DNA from: Saprospirales bacterium
GTDB lineage: Bacteria; Bacteroidota; Bacteroidia; Chitinophagales; Saprospiraceae
Assembly: GCA_016711045.1 (NCBI GenBank)
Contig: JADJTT010000007.1
Location: 453,592-517,591, forward strand
Reading direction: 5' to 3'
Length of the DNA: 64,000 nucleotides
The position numbers were made by a program, and so were the translations under genes. Below are positions 17,468-26,956 of this stretch, one piece after another. Below the pieces are notes generated by a model. It was not told the DNA's origin. It saw nothing but the letters and a program-made list of their open reading frames with translations, and ran no database searches. Every line of letters begins with the position of its first letter. The first letter of the stretch is position 1.

Positions 17468-19554
17468 TCGGTTTCCTGCTCCTTTGGGTATTCAATTCGA
17501 ACGTGGTACATGCTGCGCAAGCGGGATTGAAAAACGGCCTTACACACTTTCAATTCCTCAAATGATAATTGCGACTCTTCCAGTTGTCCTTTAGCTATTT
17601 TACCCGAAATGATCTTTTCGACCAGTTCGTCAATGTCCTTTCCTGTGGGATTTTTCAGGCTTTTGGAAGACGCTTCGAGCGAGTCAGCCAGCATGAGGAT
17701 GGTTTGCTCCCTGGTTTTGGGCCGGGGACCCGGATACTGAAATTTCGCCTCCATCTCCGCTCCATCCGGATTGTCCTGGAGGAAGAGCCTGTAAAAGTAT
17801 TCCACCCGCGTAGTGCCGTGATGCGTGGCAATAAATTCGGCCACCACCTCCGGTAGTCGGGCTTTTTTAGCCATTTGAAGGCCTTCTGTGACATGCCGGA
17901 TGATGATCTGTGCAGACTCCAGCAGGTCCTCTTTCTCATGCGGGTTGGAGTGGGTTTGATTTTCGATAAAATACGCCGGATTTGCGGTCTTCCCAATATC
18001 GTGGTACAGTGCACCCACCTTGACCAGCAAGGCATCTGCGCCGACTGCGGTGGCGGCCGCTTCTCCTAAATGGCCCACCTGAAGTGAATGCTGGAGGGTT
18101 CCAGGGGCTTTGATGGCCAACTCCCGGAGGAGAGGCCGGTTGAGATCAGATAGTTCCGACAGGGAGACGGAAGAAGTAAACCCGAAGATCCGCTCCAAAA
18201 GCGGTACCATGGGGTAAGCCAGCATGGTCAAGAAGACGTTCAAAAATATCCATCCAAAGAAAAACCGGTCCTCGGCAATAAGGGTGCCCCGTTCTACCAG
18301 GGAAAGCCCCACAAACCCGACCGAATAAGTCACGTATACAAAAATGAGCGAACGGAAGAGCTTTGACCAATCCCGTCCGTCCGGGTTGGTCATGACCGCA
18401 ACGATCCCGACCATAATTTGCAGCAGGGCGAATTCAAAGCCCATGGAGGACAAAAAGCTCGACAACAGGACCACCACCAAATGGGTAAAAATAGCTAACC
18501 TATCGGTATAGAGTATTTTTGTGACAATTGGGGCGATGCAGAATGGAATAAGATACAAACTGATCACATCAGTCTGCTCGACTGCATAGACCAGATAGCT
18601 GTATCCGAGCAACCACATTAAAATAAAGACCAGCCACCTAAAATTTTTGAAGATGGGTTTGGCATACACCCTTAGGTACACTACAAAAATGCCGATGATC
18701 AGGGAGGTGAGCAACAGGTAACCGGCCAGGACCGTCCAGACAGAACGGTCTCCGACAGTCTCTTCCTGATAGGCTTCTTCGTAGCTGCGCAGTTTTTGGT
18801 ACGTTTCTTCTGTAATGATCTGCCCTTCTCCAACGATCAGCTCATTTTTCTGGACGATTCCACGGTAGGCCACAAAGCCGCTCATCTGATCGATGCGGAA
18901 ACGCTGGGTGAGCGTGTCATCGAAAAACAGATTAGGGATGATGGCATCCGGAAGGATGGGCAATAAAAACTCTGCAATGGAAAGTCGGCTATAAGGTAAA
19001 GAATCGGTGATGACCGACTGGGCTTTCTCAGGAGTGAGCAAACTCTGAAGGGTTTGGCGTTGGGTGGTGTTTCCCTTGATCACATTGATCACCATGTTAG
19101 GTTCGCTCGAACGATGTTCAGGGGTCAGTTCGATAATGCCCTGGGCATACAGGCGGTCTAAAAGACCTGTACCATAATCCAGGTATTTCCGGGCATTGCG
19201 CACTACATCCCCAAACTGCGGATCTCCTTTATACGCGCTCAACTGTTGCTGAAAAGCCTCTTCGAAAACCATTTTTTGGTCTCGAACCACCTGGGGGTCC
19301 AGCACATAACAAGGGGCGATCTCCCGCTGCGCCTGGGCTGTTTCAGTCCTGATCTCCGCTTCCGATTTTAGGACGGGAAAATCGAACGGGGCATACAGGT
19401 CCTTGTATCCCCATACCGCTCCCACTTCGTATTGATAACCAAACCGAACGCCATGGGGAAACAGAAAAGCAATAAATAGAATAGTGAGGATAATGAGGGT
19501 GAATTTCCCTATTTCCGGTACCTTTCGGAGGGCAGTGCGAACTAGTTGAGTCAT
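17464..19554 (-). CDS. 7TM-HD phosphohydrolase, PgpH-like (cyclic di-AMP phosphodiesterase)
   Basis: The 696-residue protein has an N-terminal membrane anchor, an extracytoplasmic 7TMR-HDED-type domain (about residues 50-270), seven membrane helices (about 275-475) and a C-terminal HD domain with VGALYHDIGK (HD pair) and ATHHGTTRVEYF. PgpH of Listeria, with this architecture, hydrolyses cyclic di-AMP to pApA, so the same role is likely. The gene follows the frameshifted cobalamin adenosyltransferase gene by 9 bp, in the same direction. Confidence 0.85.
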   Translation of the reverse strand: MTQLVRTALRKVPEIGKFTLIILTILFIAFLFPHGVRFGYQYEVGAVWGYKDLYAPFDFPVLKSEAEIRTETAQAQREIAPCYVLDPQVVRDQKMVFEEAFQQQLSAYKGDPQFGDVVRNARKYLDYGTGLLDRLYAQGIIELTPEHRSSEPNMVINVIKGNTTQRQTLQSLLTPEKAQSVITDSLPYSRLSIAEFLLPILPDAIIPNLFFDDTLTQRFRIDQMSGFVAYRGIVQKNELIVGEGQIITEETYQKLRSYEEAYQEETVGDRSVWTVLAGYLLLTSLIIGIFVVYLRVYAKPIFKNFRWLVFILMWLLGYSYLVYAVEQTDVISLYLIPFCIAPIVTKILYTDRLAIFTHLVVVLLSSFLSSMGFEFALLQIMVGIVAVMTNPDGRDWSKLFRSLIFVYVTYSVGFVGLSLVERGTLIAEDRFFFGWIFLNVFLTMLAYPMVPLLERIFGFTSSVSLSELSDLNRPLLRELAIKAPGTLQHSLQVGHLGEAAATAVGADALLVKVGALYHDIGKTANPAYFIENQTHSNPHEKEDLLESAQIIIRHVTEGLQMAKKARLPEVVAEFIATHHGTTRVEYFYRLFLQDNPDGAEMEAKFQYPGPRPKTREQTILMLADSLEASSKSLKNPTGKDIDELVEKIISGKIAKGQLEESQLSFEELKVCKAVFQSRLRSMYHVRIEYPKEQETD

Positions 19555-19563
19555 AAAATACCG

Positions 19564-20111
19564 TTAACCCCTGGGTTTCCGGGGACTTTCCGCTGCACCC
19601 AGGTCTGCGGCAATGCGCCTGCTCAAAATAAACAAATAGTCTGACAGGCGGTTGAGGTATTGAATGATAATGGGGTTAACAGGCTCTCCATCCGCTAAAA
19701 CCACGACCAACCGTTCGGCCCGGCGGCACACATCGGGCCACATGGCAAAAGAGATGGTGGGATGCCCCCCGGAAGAATGAAATTGCGAAGCTCTGGAAGC
19801 GTTTCATCCATCCGGTCCATTTCCGACTCCAATAGCTCGATATCCGAAACGAACAGGTCTGGCTTAGGCAGGTCTTTTTCCGGATCGGCAGCAAGATTGG
19901 CGCCAATAGTGAAGAGGCGATCCTGGATTGTTTTTAATACCGTCCGAATGGCTTCTTCTGAAAGATGGTCCCGAACGAGCCCTACATAGGAGTTCAGCTC
20001 ATCGACCGTGCCGTATGCGTCGATGCGCAAGTACCCCTTTGATACGCGGCGGCCTCCAAAAAGGGCCGTTTGTCCAAGGTCGCCCGTCCTGGTATAAATT
20101 TTATATCCCAT
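19564..20111 (-). pseudogene. ATP:cob(I)alamin adenosyltransferase (PduO/MMAB type), frameshifted
   Basis: From the ATG at 20111 the sequence reads MGYKIYTRTGDLGQTALFGG and YGTVDELNSYVGL, the ATP-binding signature of PduO-type adenosyltransferases, which make adenosylcobalamin. After LPGG the frame breaks at a run of six C (plus strand 19765-19770) and ends early at residue 138. Adding one base restores GGHPTISF, then DVCRRAERLVV and YLNRLSDYLFIL, which are family motifs, up to a TAA at 19564. The repaired product has about 182 residues, normal for the family. The break is probably a sequence error in a homopolymer, though real inactivation is possible. Confidence 0.85.
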
Positions 20112-20144
20112 GGGGCAAAAATAGCCTTTTCCGTCGAATGATGC

Positions 20145-20876
20145 TCAAGAAGTCGCCCATTCACGGAGGCGATCGGATGCGTGCAAAATGGTTTCGTTGA
20201 GGAAATCTGTTTCCACCATGCCATCGCGCAAGCGCACAATGCGGTGGGCGTGTTCCGAAATGTCGGTCTCGTGGGTCACGATGATGATCGTATTTCCCTT
20301 TTCGTGAAGTTTTTCAAAGATATCCATAATCTCAAAAGAGGTACGGGTATCCAGGTTACCAGTCGGTTCATCGGCCAGGATGATCGAGGGGTTATTCACC
20401 AGGGCACGGCCAATAGCCACGCGCTGGCGCTGTCCCCCGGACAGTTCGTTGGGCTTGTGATCCATACGATCGGCAAGGCCTACGTCTTCCATTACTTGCT
20501 CTGCCCGCGCTATTCGTTCGGATTTGCTCATGCCTGCATAGACCAACGGCAAGGCCACATTCTCCAGCGCACTTAACCGGGGAAGCAGGTTGAAGGTTTG
20601 AAAGACAAACCCGATCTCCTTGTTCCGGATCTCTGCCAGCTCGTCATCCAGCATCGCCCCCACGTTGTTTCCGTTCAAAATGTAGGACCCCGAAGTGGGC
20701 GTATCCAGGCAGCCGATGAGGTTCATCAGGGTGGATTTGCCCGAACCGGAAGGCCCCATCAAGGCTACAAATTCGTTTTTGTTAATCTCGAGGGAAATGG
20801 TACGAAGCGCATGTACCACCGTAGACCCCATGATATAGGTTTTCTTCAGATCCGAAATGGAAATTATCGATTGCAT
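20145..20876 (-). CDS. ABC transporter ATP-binding protein, LolD/MacB type
   Basis: The protein has 243 residues. Walker A is GPSGSGKST near residue 40, the signature is LSGGQRQR, and Walker B runs into DEPTGNLD, with the HETDI switch histidine. These are the hallmarks of the LolD/MacB/FtsE subfamily, which works with FtsX-like membrane subunits to extract lipoproteins or export peptides. No permease gene is adjacent, so the partner is encoded elsewhere. It precedes the adenosyltransferase gene by 33 bp and may share its transcript. Confidence 0.9.
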   Translation of the reverse strand: MQSIISISDLKKTYIMGSTVVHALRTISLEINKNEFVALMGPSGSGKSTLMNLIGCLDTPTSGSYILNGNNVGAMLDDELAEIRNKEIGFVFQTFNLLPRLSALENVALPLVYAGMSKSERIARAEQVMEDVGLADRMDHKPNELSGGQRQRVAIGRALVNNPSIILADEPTGNLDTRTSFEIMDIFEKLHEKGNTIIIVTHETDISEHAHRIVRLRDGMVETDFLNETILHASDRLREWATS

Positions 20877-21034
20877 GAAAACTGGTTAAAGTGAAAGGAC
20901 CGTTGTTCAAAACGCCTGTAAATTAGGCAGAAGTTCTATGGCGGTGTTAAAAAAATAGATAATACGCTCCCTTTCATATACCAACAGCGATTGGGAATTT
21001 GTATTTTCGTGCATCTACGACAAAGCTATCCTTA

Positions 21035-21682
21035 ATGACTGAAGAGAAACTACCAATTATCAAGCACGTTGCCATTGCCGGAAACATTGGCGCGGGAAAG
21101 ACCACATTGACCACCCTGCTGGGCAAACAGTTCAAATGGGACGTGCACTATGAGTCGGCGGAGGACAATCCCTACCTCCACGATTTCTACAACGACATGA
21201 AGCGTTGGTCGTTCAACCTGCAGATCTACTTCCTCAATAACCGCTATCAGCAGGTTTTGAAAATCCTGAAGGGCGAGCGCACAGTGGTCCAGGATCGCAC
21301 CATCTACGAAGATGCCTACATCTTTGCCCCTAACCTCCACGACATGGGGCTGATGACGACACGCGATTTTGAAAATTATTTCGCGCTCTTCAAAACCATG
21401 TCCTCCCAGATCCAGCCACCCGACCTGCTTATTTACCTGCGGGCCAATATTTCAACCCTTGTCTCCCACATTCAGGACCGGGGCCGGGAATATGAGGGCA
21501 ACATGTCCCTCGATTACCTCAAACGCCTCAATGAGCGCTATGAAACCTGGATTGACACCTATAAAGAAGGCCGGCTGCTCATCATTAATTCCGACGATAA
21601 CGACTTTGCCCACAACCCGGAAGATCTTGGAAAGGTCATCAACACGATACAGGGCGAATTGCACGGGCTGTTTATCCTTTAA
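21035..21682 (+). CDS. deoxynucleoside kinase
   Basis: The ATG at 21035 gives 215 residues starting MTEEKLPIIKHVAIAGNIGA. The P-loop is GNIGAGKTT, and QDRTIYEDAYIF holds the DRS/ERS-like catalytic region of the dNK family. It phosphorylates deoxyadenosine or deoxyguanosine in nucleotide salvage; the exact base preference is not readable. A weak -7-like element (TATTTTCG) lies at 21002-21009. The yggS gene follows after 6 bp. Confidence 0.9.
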   Translation: MTEEKLPIIKHVAIAGNIGAGKTTLTTLLGKQFKWDVHYESAEDNPYLHDFYNDMKRWSFNLQIYFLNNRYQQVLKILKGERTVVQDRTIYEDAYIFAPNLHDMGLMTTRDFENYFALFKTMSSQIQPPDLLIYLRANISTLVSHIQDRGREYEGNMSLDYLKRLNERYETWIDTYKEGRLLIINSDDNDFAHNPEDLGKVINTIQGELHGLFIL

Positions 21683-21688
21683 CTGCAC

Positions 21689-22354
21689 ATGAGTTTTTCT
21701 TTGGAACAATTTCTTCAGGCACTTGAGCCTACCCACACCAAACTGGTTGCGGTTTCCAAAACCCATACCCCGGAGGAGATTTTGGTTCTCTACCGGCAAG
21801 GACAACGGGATTTCGGAGAAAACAGGGTGCAGGAGCTGGTTCCAAAATGGGAAGAAATGCCCAAAGACATCCGCTGGCACGCCATTGGCCATCTCCAGAC
21901 CAACAAAGTCAAATACATTGCCTCTTTCATTTACATGATCCATTCGGTCGACAGTCTCAAACTTCTTCAGGAGATCGACAAAGAGGCCGGAAAAGCAGGC
22001 CGGCTCATTCCATGTCTCCTGCAAATGCACATTGCCGAAGAAGAGACCAAATTCGGGCTCGACCGGCAAGAGTTGCTGGATTTGCTCGAAGCACCGGAAT
22101 TCTCCGCGTTGAAGTATGTGGAGGTGCGGGGACTAATGGGTATGGCCACTTTCACCGAAAATGAAGATCAGGTGCGAAAGGAGTTCAGGCAATTGCACAC
22201 CTTGTTTGAGGAAGTAAAAACACGCTTTTTTGCAGGAAGCGACTCGTTCAGGGAACTATCCATGGGCATGTCGAGCGACTACCACATTGCTATGGAGGAA
22301 GGAAGTACCATGGTGCGGGTCGGAAGCCTGTTGTTCGGCCCCCGGCATAACTAA
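21689..22354 (+). CDS. YggS family PLP-binding homeostasis protein
   Basis: The protein has 221 residues. The PLP lysine lies in LVAVSKTHTPEE, and the family motifs FGENRVQEL, WHAIGHLQTNKVKYI and GLMGMATFTE are present, with LSMGMSSDYHIAMEEGSTMVR near the end. YggS/PROSC proteins carry PLP and balance vitamin B6 and amino-acid pools without known catalysis. It follows the deoxynucleoside kinase closely, so they form a two-gene operon. Confidence 0.95.
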   Translation: MSFSLEQFLQALEPTHTKLVAVSKTHTPEEILVLYRQGQRDFGENRVQELVPKWEEMPKDIRWHAIGHLQTNKVKYIASFIYMIHSVDSLKLLQEIDKEAGKAGRLIPCLLQMHIAEEETKFGLDRQELLDLLEAPEFSALKYVEVRGLMGMATFTENEDQVRKEFRQLHTLFEEVKTRFFAGSDSFRELSMGMSSDYHIAMEEGSTMVRVGSLLFGPRHN

Positions 22355-22360
22355 CCTCCC

Positions 22361-22696
22361 CTACTCTTCTTTTGATTGCGCTTCCATCCGGCTCAATTCC
22401 TCCAAAACCCGGTTATACACATCGGTCATTCGATCAGGGTCGTTCTGCAATTCCTCATAACAATTCCGAAACTGGTCTTCTTCTACCTTATGGATCACAA
22501 AGACCTGCTGATAATAGCCTGCCAATACGGAATCCTTCACCGGTTGTACCAGACTTTGTGCGGCGGCTTCTGCGATCTGGATATCAACCAGGACCTGGAT
22601 CAACCGGTCATCCGGCAGGGTGCACGTAGGCTTATCCTTGCAGGAAACAAGGAATAAAATACTCATTATCAGAAACTTGGCAGATAAATTTCGCAT
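22361..22696 (-). CDS. DUF4296 lipoprotein
   Basis: The 111-residue protein has a lipoprotein signal ending SILFLVSC, then a helical domain with DDRLIQVLVDIQIAEAAAQS and the QVFVIHKV segment, matching the DUF4296 family of Bacteroidota. Function is unknown. Its stop is 6 bp from the end of yggS, and it follows the sixA gene by 6 bp in the same direction, so it is probably co-transcribed with sixA. Confidence 0.8.
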   Translation of the reverse strand: MRNLSAKFLIMSILFLVSCKDKPTCTLPDDRLIQVLVDIQIAEAAAQSLVQPVKDSVLAGYYQQVFVIHKVEEDQFRNCYEELQNDPDRMTDVYNRVLEELSRMEAQSKEE

Positions 22697-22702
22697 AAAG
22701 GA

Positions 22703-23209
22703 TCAGTCCTGCTTGGGAAAAAACTGCCGGGGATAATAGAGCTCTGCCAAATTGGTGTTCGCACTGTCTACCAAGCGCCAATCGTCTACGTCGGCTTCGA
22801 GGCGGGCAATCCCGCAAGTCGGCAAATTGGCCAGGTAATCTTTGGCGAAGAGGTTGATGAAGCTGGTCAGGGTCGGGTTATGGCCAAATAGAAAGACGGT
22901 ATTCCATTCATTGGAAAATTCGTGAACTTTTTCCAACAGCCTGGAGGGGGTTCCCTCGTAGATCTGCTTGTCGAGCGAGACATGGCTACCCGAAATTTTC
23001 CATTGCTTGGCAAAAAAGACCGCTGTTTCATGTGCGCGTTTGGCGGGACTCGAAATCAGTTTATCCACCTGCACCCCTTTCCCATGAAGAAGCTTGGCCA
23101 TAAACGGAGCGTCGCGTTGCCCTCTTTTATTGAGGGGGCGTTCCAGGTCAACCAAATCGGGGTCTGCCCAACTGGATTTAGCGTGCCGTACGATATACAA
23201 TGTCTTCAT
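22703..23209 (-). CDS. SixA-like histidine phosphatase
   Basis: The 168-residue protein starts MKTLYIVRHAKSSW, with the catalytic RHG-like motif as RHAKSSW (His9 accepts the phosphoryl group). LNKRGQRDAPFMA and FGHNPTLTSFIN complete the active site. SixA of E. coli dephosphorylates histidine-phosphotransfer domains, but the substrate of Bacteroidota members is not known. Confidence 0.88.
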   Translation of the reverse strand: MKTLYIVRHAKSSWADPDLVDLERPLNKRGQRDAPFMAKLLHGKGVQVDKLISSPAKRAHETAVFFAKQWKISGSHVSLDKQIYEGTPSRLLEKVHEFSNEWNTVFLFGHNPTLTSFINLFAKDYLANLPTCGIARLEADVDDWRLVDSANTNLAELYYPRQFFPKQD

Positions 23210-23279
23210 ATATTATCACTCGTTTGAGGTAAAAATAAACACTGGTTGTTAAAGTAACATTAATTTAATCGACTGATCG

Positions 23280-23310
23280 TTGAGAATCTACGCAAAGGAG
23301 GGTATTTTTG
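23280..23310 (+). promoter_or_regulatory. Bacteroidota-type promoter for the SWIM-protein operon
   Basis: TTG at 23280-23282, a 20-nt spacer and TATTTTTG at 23303-23310 match the consensus. The ATG at 23369 follows about 58 bp later. Confidence 0.65.
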
Positions 23311-23368
23311 ATCTTTTGGGTCTATTTTTTTTCATAACTCTGAAACCACTCCGGTTGTTATTCCTCCA

Positions 23369-25051
23369 ATGAATTTTCCATTAAGAATCCTTGAAACACA
23401 TATTTCTGAAAAATGGCTGGTGCCGGGTGAAGCGCTATATGAGGCGCACCGGGTAACCAGTTTGCTGGAATTTGAGCGACACCTGTGGGTAGCCCGGGTG
23501 GGGGAAAACGAAGTGGAAATACAGATCTCTCCCTCCCGAGTGAAAGCGTATACCTGCGATTGTCTGCAATTTCGGAAAGAAAAGGGTTGTCCGCATATTG
23601 CAGCAGCCCTATTGGCCCTTCGCAAAGGCCAGGAACAAAGGCTGGAGTCCAAGGTTAAGAATAAGGAAACGAATGAAGGAGGCAAAAAAAAGGCTACTCT
23701 TTTACACTTGTTGGACCAGATCCCTCCGGAAGAACTGATCGATTTTGTGCGGGACTACGCCCGCCAGAACCACCCGTTTGCACTGGCACTCAAAGCTCGC
23801 TTTACCGGCTCGCTACCGGTGGGAGACAGAAGGGAACAATACCTGGAACTGCTGGAATCGGCGATCAATGGCGTGCGCAGCAAAAGCGACCAGGTGAGTT
23901 TCCGGGGAGGACGGCAATTGGTGCAGGTTGTGCGCGAATTGCTCGGACAAGCCGAAGACGCCATTTCCCGGCGATATCTCCAGGAAGCGGCAGTTTTGCT
24001 TTCTGCCATACTCGAAAAGATCGGTCCCATTGCCCGGAAGACAGCCGGGAAAGACAAAAAGCTGGAGGAGACCCTCCGCGAAGTTTTCCGCCATTTCAAT
24101 CAACTCCTATTGCTCAATCCGGCCCCGGAACTGGTCCAATCCATCTGGGATTTCAGCCTGCGGGAGAGTAAAAAATTCATGTACAGGCAAACCCCGATCC
24201 AGTTGGACTATTTTTACCTACAGGCTCAATTGTGCCCGCTGTTGGGCAAAACAGATGAATTGCTCGAGCATTTTCAACTCCGCCAACAGGAAATGGATGC
24301 CGGGGATTCCAACCGGCCGGATCTCCTTATTTTGATCCACAAGCTGTTGATCCAGAAAGGCGATCTAGCCCTGGTTCAGACACATTTATTGGATCACCTG
24401 CACGAACCGGCTTTTGTGCTGTATGCAGTGGAAGAAGCCCTGGCAACCGGTAATTGGAAAAAGGCCCGTTTTTTGGCGGAAAAAGGATTGGAGCATGCGA
24501 ATAGCCCCGTGCAGGCGGGCAGACTGGAAGAACACCTTTTCCAACTGGCCCTCCGGGAAAAAGACCGGGAAGCCATCCTTAATTTCGGAGTCACGCGCTA
24601 CTTGCAGTCCAAAACCCACAAATACCTCGAGCACCTGAAAAAATATGCCGGCAACGAATGGCCTTTCATGGTTGACTCGCTGTTGGAAAAACTGGAGCAG
24701 CAGCCTTTTTCGCAGCTAAAAAGGGACGCCATTGCCCAGTTATTGTATGAAGAAGGCCGGCTCGACGCCCTTTCGCAATACATCTCCCGCCTGCAATCCC
24801 TCGATCTGCTGCAGCAATACGGCTACCGCTGGCCGGCTGATCGACAGGCACAAGTGGAGGAGCTGTATATGGATATGCTGAAAACGTATTTGGTCAACCA
24901 CCTGGGAAGAAAACCCTCCCAACGGGTCCGGGAAATGCTGGAGCACCTTCTGGAAGTAGGCAGGGACGATGTAGCCGACCGCTTGTTATCCTATTTCCGG
25001 CAATCTTTTTCCGAACGCCAATCCCTGATGGAGGAACTGGAACCATTTTAA
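23369..25051 (+). CDS. SWIM zinc-finger protein
   Basis: The 560-residue protein has a SWIM zinc finger near residues 60-85: YTCDCLQFRKEKGCPHIAAA supplies the CxC-xn-CxH ligands. The remainder is a long helical, probably TPR-like region. In other bacteria such proteins often stand near SNF2-type helicases, but none is adjacent here. A DNA- or protein-binding role is possible; nothing specific can be claimed. It heads a run of four close co-directional genes (SWIM, rlmH, rhomboid, ydcF). Confidence 0.8.
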   Translation: MNFPLRILETHISEKWLVPGEALYEAHRVTSLLEFERHLWVARVGENEVEIQISPSRVKAYTCDCLQFRKEKGCPHIAAALLALRKGQEQRLESKVKNKETNEGGKKKATLLHLLDQIPPEELIDFVRDYARQNHPFALALKARFTGSLPVGDRREQYLELLESAINGVRSKSDQVSFRGGRQLVQVVRELLGQAEDAISRRYLQEAAVLLSAILEKIGPIARKTAGKDKKLEETLREVFRHFNQLLLLNPAPELVQSIWDFSLRESKKFMYRQTPIQLDYFYLQAQLCPLLGKTDELLEHFQLRQQEMDAGDSNRPDLLILIHKLLIQKGDLALVQTHLLDHLHEPAFVLYAVEEALATGNWKKARFLAEKGLEHANSPVQAGRLEEHLFQLALREKDREAILNFGVTRYLQSKTHKYLEHLKKYAGNEWPFMVDSLLEKLEQQPFSQLKRDAIAQLLYEEGRLDALSQYISRLQSLDLLQQYGYRWPADRQAQVEELYMDMLKTYLVNHLGRKPSQRVREMLEHLLEVGRDDVADRLLSYFRQSFSERQSLMEELEPF

Positions 25052-25053
25052 TC

Positions 25054-25530
25054 ATGAAAGTAGAACTCTGGCAAATCGGAAAGACCGCTTTTCCCTACCT
25101 GGAAGAAGGCATCCGCATCTACGAAGGGCGCTTGTTGCGGTATCTGCCTTTTCAGATCGAAACCCTTCCGGATGTAAAAAACGCACAAAAGCTCCCGGGG
25201 GAGCAACTAAAGGTCAAAGAAGGAGAGATCGTGTTGTCCCGGCTTAAAACGGAGGACTATCTGGTGCTCCTCGACGAACGGGGCAAAATGTACAACTCGG
25301 TAGAATGGGCTCAACTGATGGAACGGGAATTGATGCTTTCGCATAAACGGATCATATTCCTGATCGGAGGCGCCTACGGATTTTCCCCGACAATTTACGC
25401 CCGGGCCAATTCAACCCTTTCCTTGTCAAAAATGACATTTTCGCATCAAATGATCCGATTGTTTTTTCTGGAACAACTCTACCGGGCTATGACTATCTTG
25501 CGCAATGAGCCCTATCACAATGAAGGTTAA
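25054..25530 (+). CDS. rlmH: 23S rRNA pseudouridine(1915)-N3-methyltransferase
   Basis: The 158-residue protein matches RlmH along its full length. FLIGGAYGFS is the SAM-binding knot loop, LSLSKMTFSHQMIRLFFLEQ the conserved core, and the C terminus is RNEPYHNEG. The enzyme methylates pseudouridine 1915 in helix 69 of the assembled ribosome. It starts 3 bp after the SWIM gene. Confidence 0.96.
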   Translation: MKVELWQIGKTAFPYLEEGIRIYEGRLLRYLPFQIETLPDVKNAQKLPGEQLKVKEGEIVLSRLKTEDYLVLLDERGKMYNSVEWAQLMERELMLSHKRIIFLIGGAYGFSPTIYARANSTLSLSKMTFSHQMIRLFFLEQLYRAMTILRNEPYHNEG

Positions 25531-25542
25531 AATCTACCCAAT

Positions 25543-26166
25543 ATGAGTATTACCCTGCTGCTCGTCATCGTTACCAGCCTGATCTCTTACCAGGCTTTCA
25601 ATAATCCCGTGCTGTTTCAAAAGTTGACCCACAACCCTTATTTGGTAGAACGCAACAAGGAGTACTACCGTTTCCTGAGCTCCGGGTTCGTGCACGCAGA
25701 CTGGATGCACCTGATCATCAATATGTATGTGTTGTATCAATTTGGATTGTTTGTCGAGCACAAGTTCCTCTTCTACTTCGGTGATCTGATGGGACGGCTC
25801 AATTTTCTGATCCTCTACCTCCTGACCATGCTCCTTTCGGACATCCCTTCTTATCTCAAACACCGGAACAACCCGCAATTTTCGAGTGTAGGCGCTTCGG
25901 GAGCCGTGTCCGGCATCATCTTTGTCTTTGTGTTGTTCCAACCCTGGTCGATACTCCTGCTCTTCTTCATTATCCCCGTTCCCGCCATTATTGCAGCGGT
26001 GGGCTACCTGATCTACTCCAGTTGGGCCAGCCGCCGCGGAGGTAGCCGGATCAACCACGATGCCCACTTTTACGGAGCTATTTTCGGACTGCTTATCGCC
26101 CTGGCCATGAAGCCGGCTCTGTTTTCCTTGTTTTGGGACCGGCTTTTGCACAGCGGATTATTTTAA
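25543..26166 (+). CDS. rhomboid intramembrane serine protease
   Basis: The 207-residue protein has six predicted membrane helices. The nucleophile is Ser119 in VGASGAVSG and the base is His175 in INHDAHFYGAIFG. HADWMHLIINMY supplies the His and Asn of the oxyanion region. Rhomboids cut membrane helices; substrates are unknown here. It is spaced 12 bp from rlmH and 3 bp from the ydcF-like gene. Confidence 0.93.
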   Translation: MSITLLLVIVTSLISYQAFNNPVLFQKLTHNPYLVERNKEYYRFLSSGFVHADWMHLIINMYVLYQFGLFVEHKFLFYFGDLMGRLNFLILYLLTMLLSDIPSYLKHRNNPQFSSVGASGAVSGIIFVFVLFQPWSILLLFFIIPVPAIIAAVGYLIYSSWASRRGGSRINHDAHFYGAIFGLLIALAMKPALFSLFWDRLLHSGLF

Positions 26167-26169
26167 GCC

Positions 26170-26943
26170 ATGTTTTATTTTTTTTCCAAGCTGCTGCTCT
26201 TTCTGATCCAGCCCCTCAACTGGATCTTCGGGTTGTTACTCCTGCGCCTGATCGTGAAGCAGCCCAAATGGAAACGCCGCTGCCTGCGCATCTCCATCGG
26301 ACTTGCAATGGTTGTGACCAACCCGCTTTTGTCCAACCTGGCCCTTTGGCTTTGGGAAACCCCTGCCGTAAAGATCGCCGATATTCCTAGCGGGTATTCC
26401 ACTGCCCTCGTGCTCGGCGGCTTTTTGGCCTATTCAGGAAGGAAAGAGGAAGACTTCATCACCTTTAACGAGTTTGGGAACCGGCTGGCAAATGCGTTAG
26501 AATTACACGGAGAAAATAAGGTCCGCTTCATCCTGCTCAGCGGTCGTTACGGACCTGAACCCGAAGCGCGCGATGCTACCGAAAATGAAGCGGTCAAATA
26601 CCTCAACCGCACCGGGTTTCCCATGGACCAGCTCCTGGTGGAATACCAATCGAAAAACACCTATGAGAATATAGTATTTTCAAAAGAATTGCTAAAAACC
26701 GTGCATCGGTCCGACGATCGCATCCTGTTGCTCACCTCGGCATTCCACATGCCCCGCGCTATGGCCACCGCCCGGCGACTGGGGCTTAATTGCACCGCCT
26801 TTCCTACCGATCGGTTGCGTCGTCCCCTGAGTTGGAATCCGGTCGATTGGTTTTTCCCGTCGTCCTACGCCCTGCATATATGGGAGCTCTTAATCAAGGA
26901 ATGGGTGGGGGTGGTGATGTATAAGATAACGGGGTATGCGTAA
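26170..26943 (+). CDS. YdcF/ElyC family membrane protein (DUF218)
   Basis: This 257-residue protein has two N-terminal membrane helices and then a DUF218 domain with STALVLGGFLA, LLSGRYGPEPEA, SKNTYENI and LLTSAFHMPRA. The layout matches ElyC of E. coli, linked to lipid-carrier metabolism in envelope synthesis, more closely than cytosolic YdcF. Biochemical function is not established. A repeat array begins directly after the stop. Confidence 0.85.
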   Translation: MFYFFSKLLLFLIQPLNWIFGLLLLRLIVKQPKWKRRCLRISIGLAMVVTNPLLSNLALWLWETPAVKIADIPSGYSTALVLGGFLAYSGRKEEDFITFNEFGNRLANALELHGENKVRFILLSGRYGPEPEARDATENEAVKYLNRTGFPMDQLLVEYQSKNTYENIVFSKELLKTVHRSDDRILLLTSAFHMPRAMATARRLGLNCTAFPTDRLRRPLSWNPVDWFFPSSYALHIWELLIKEWVGVVMYKITGYA

Positions 26944-26956
26944 GGGTGGAGAGTAA

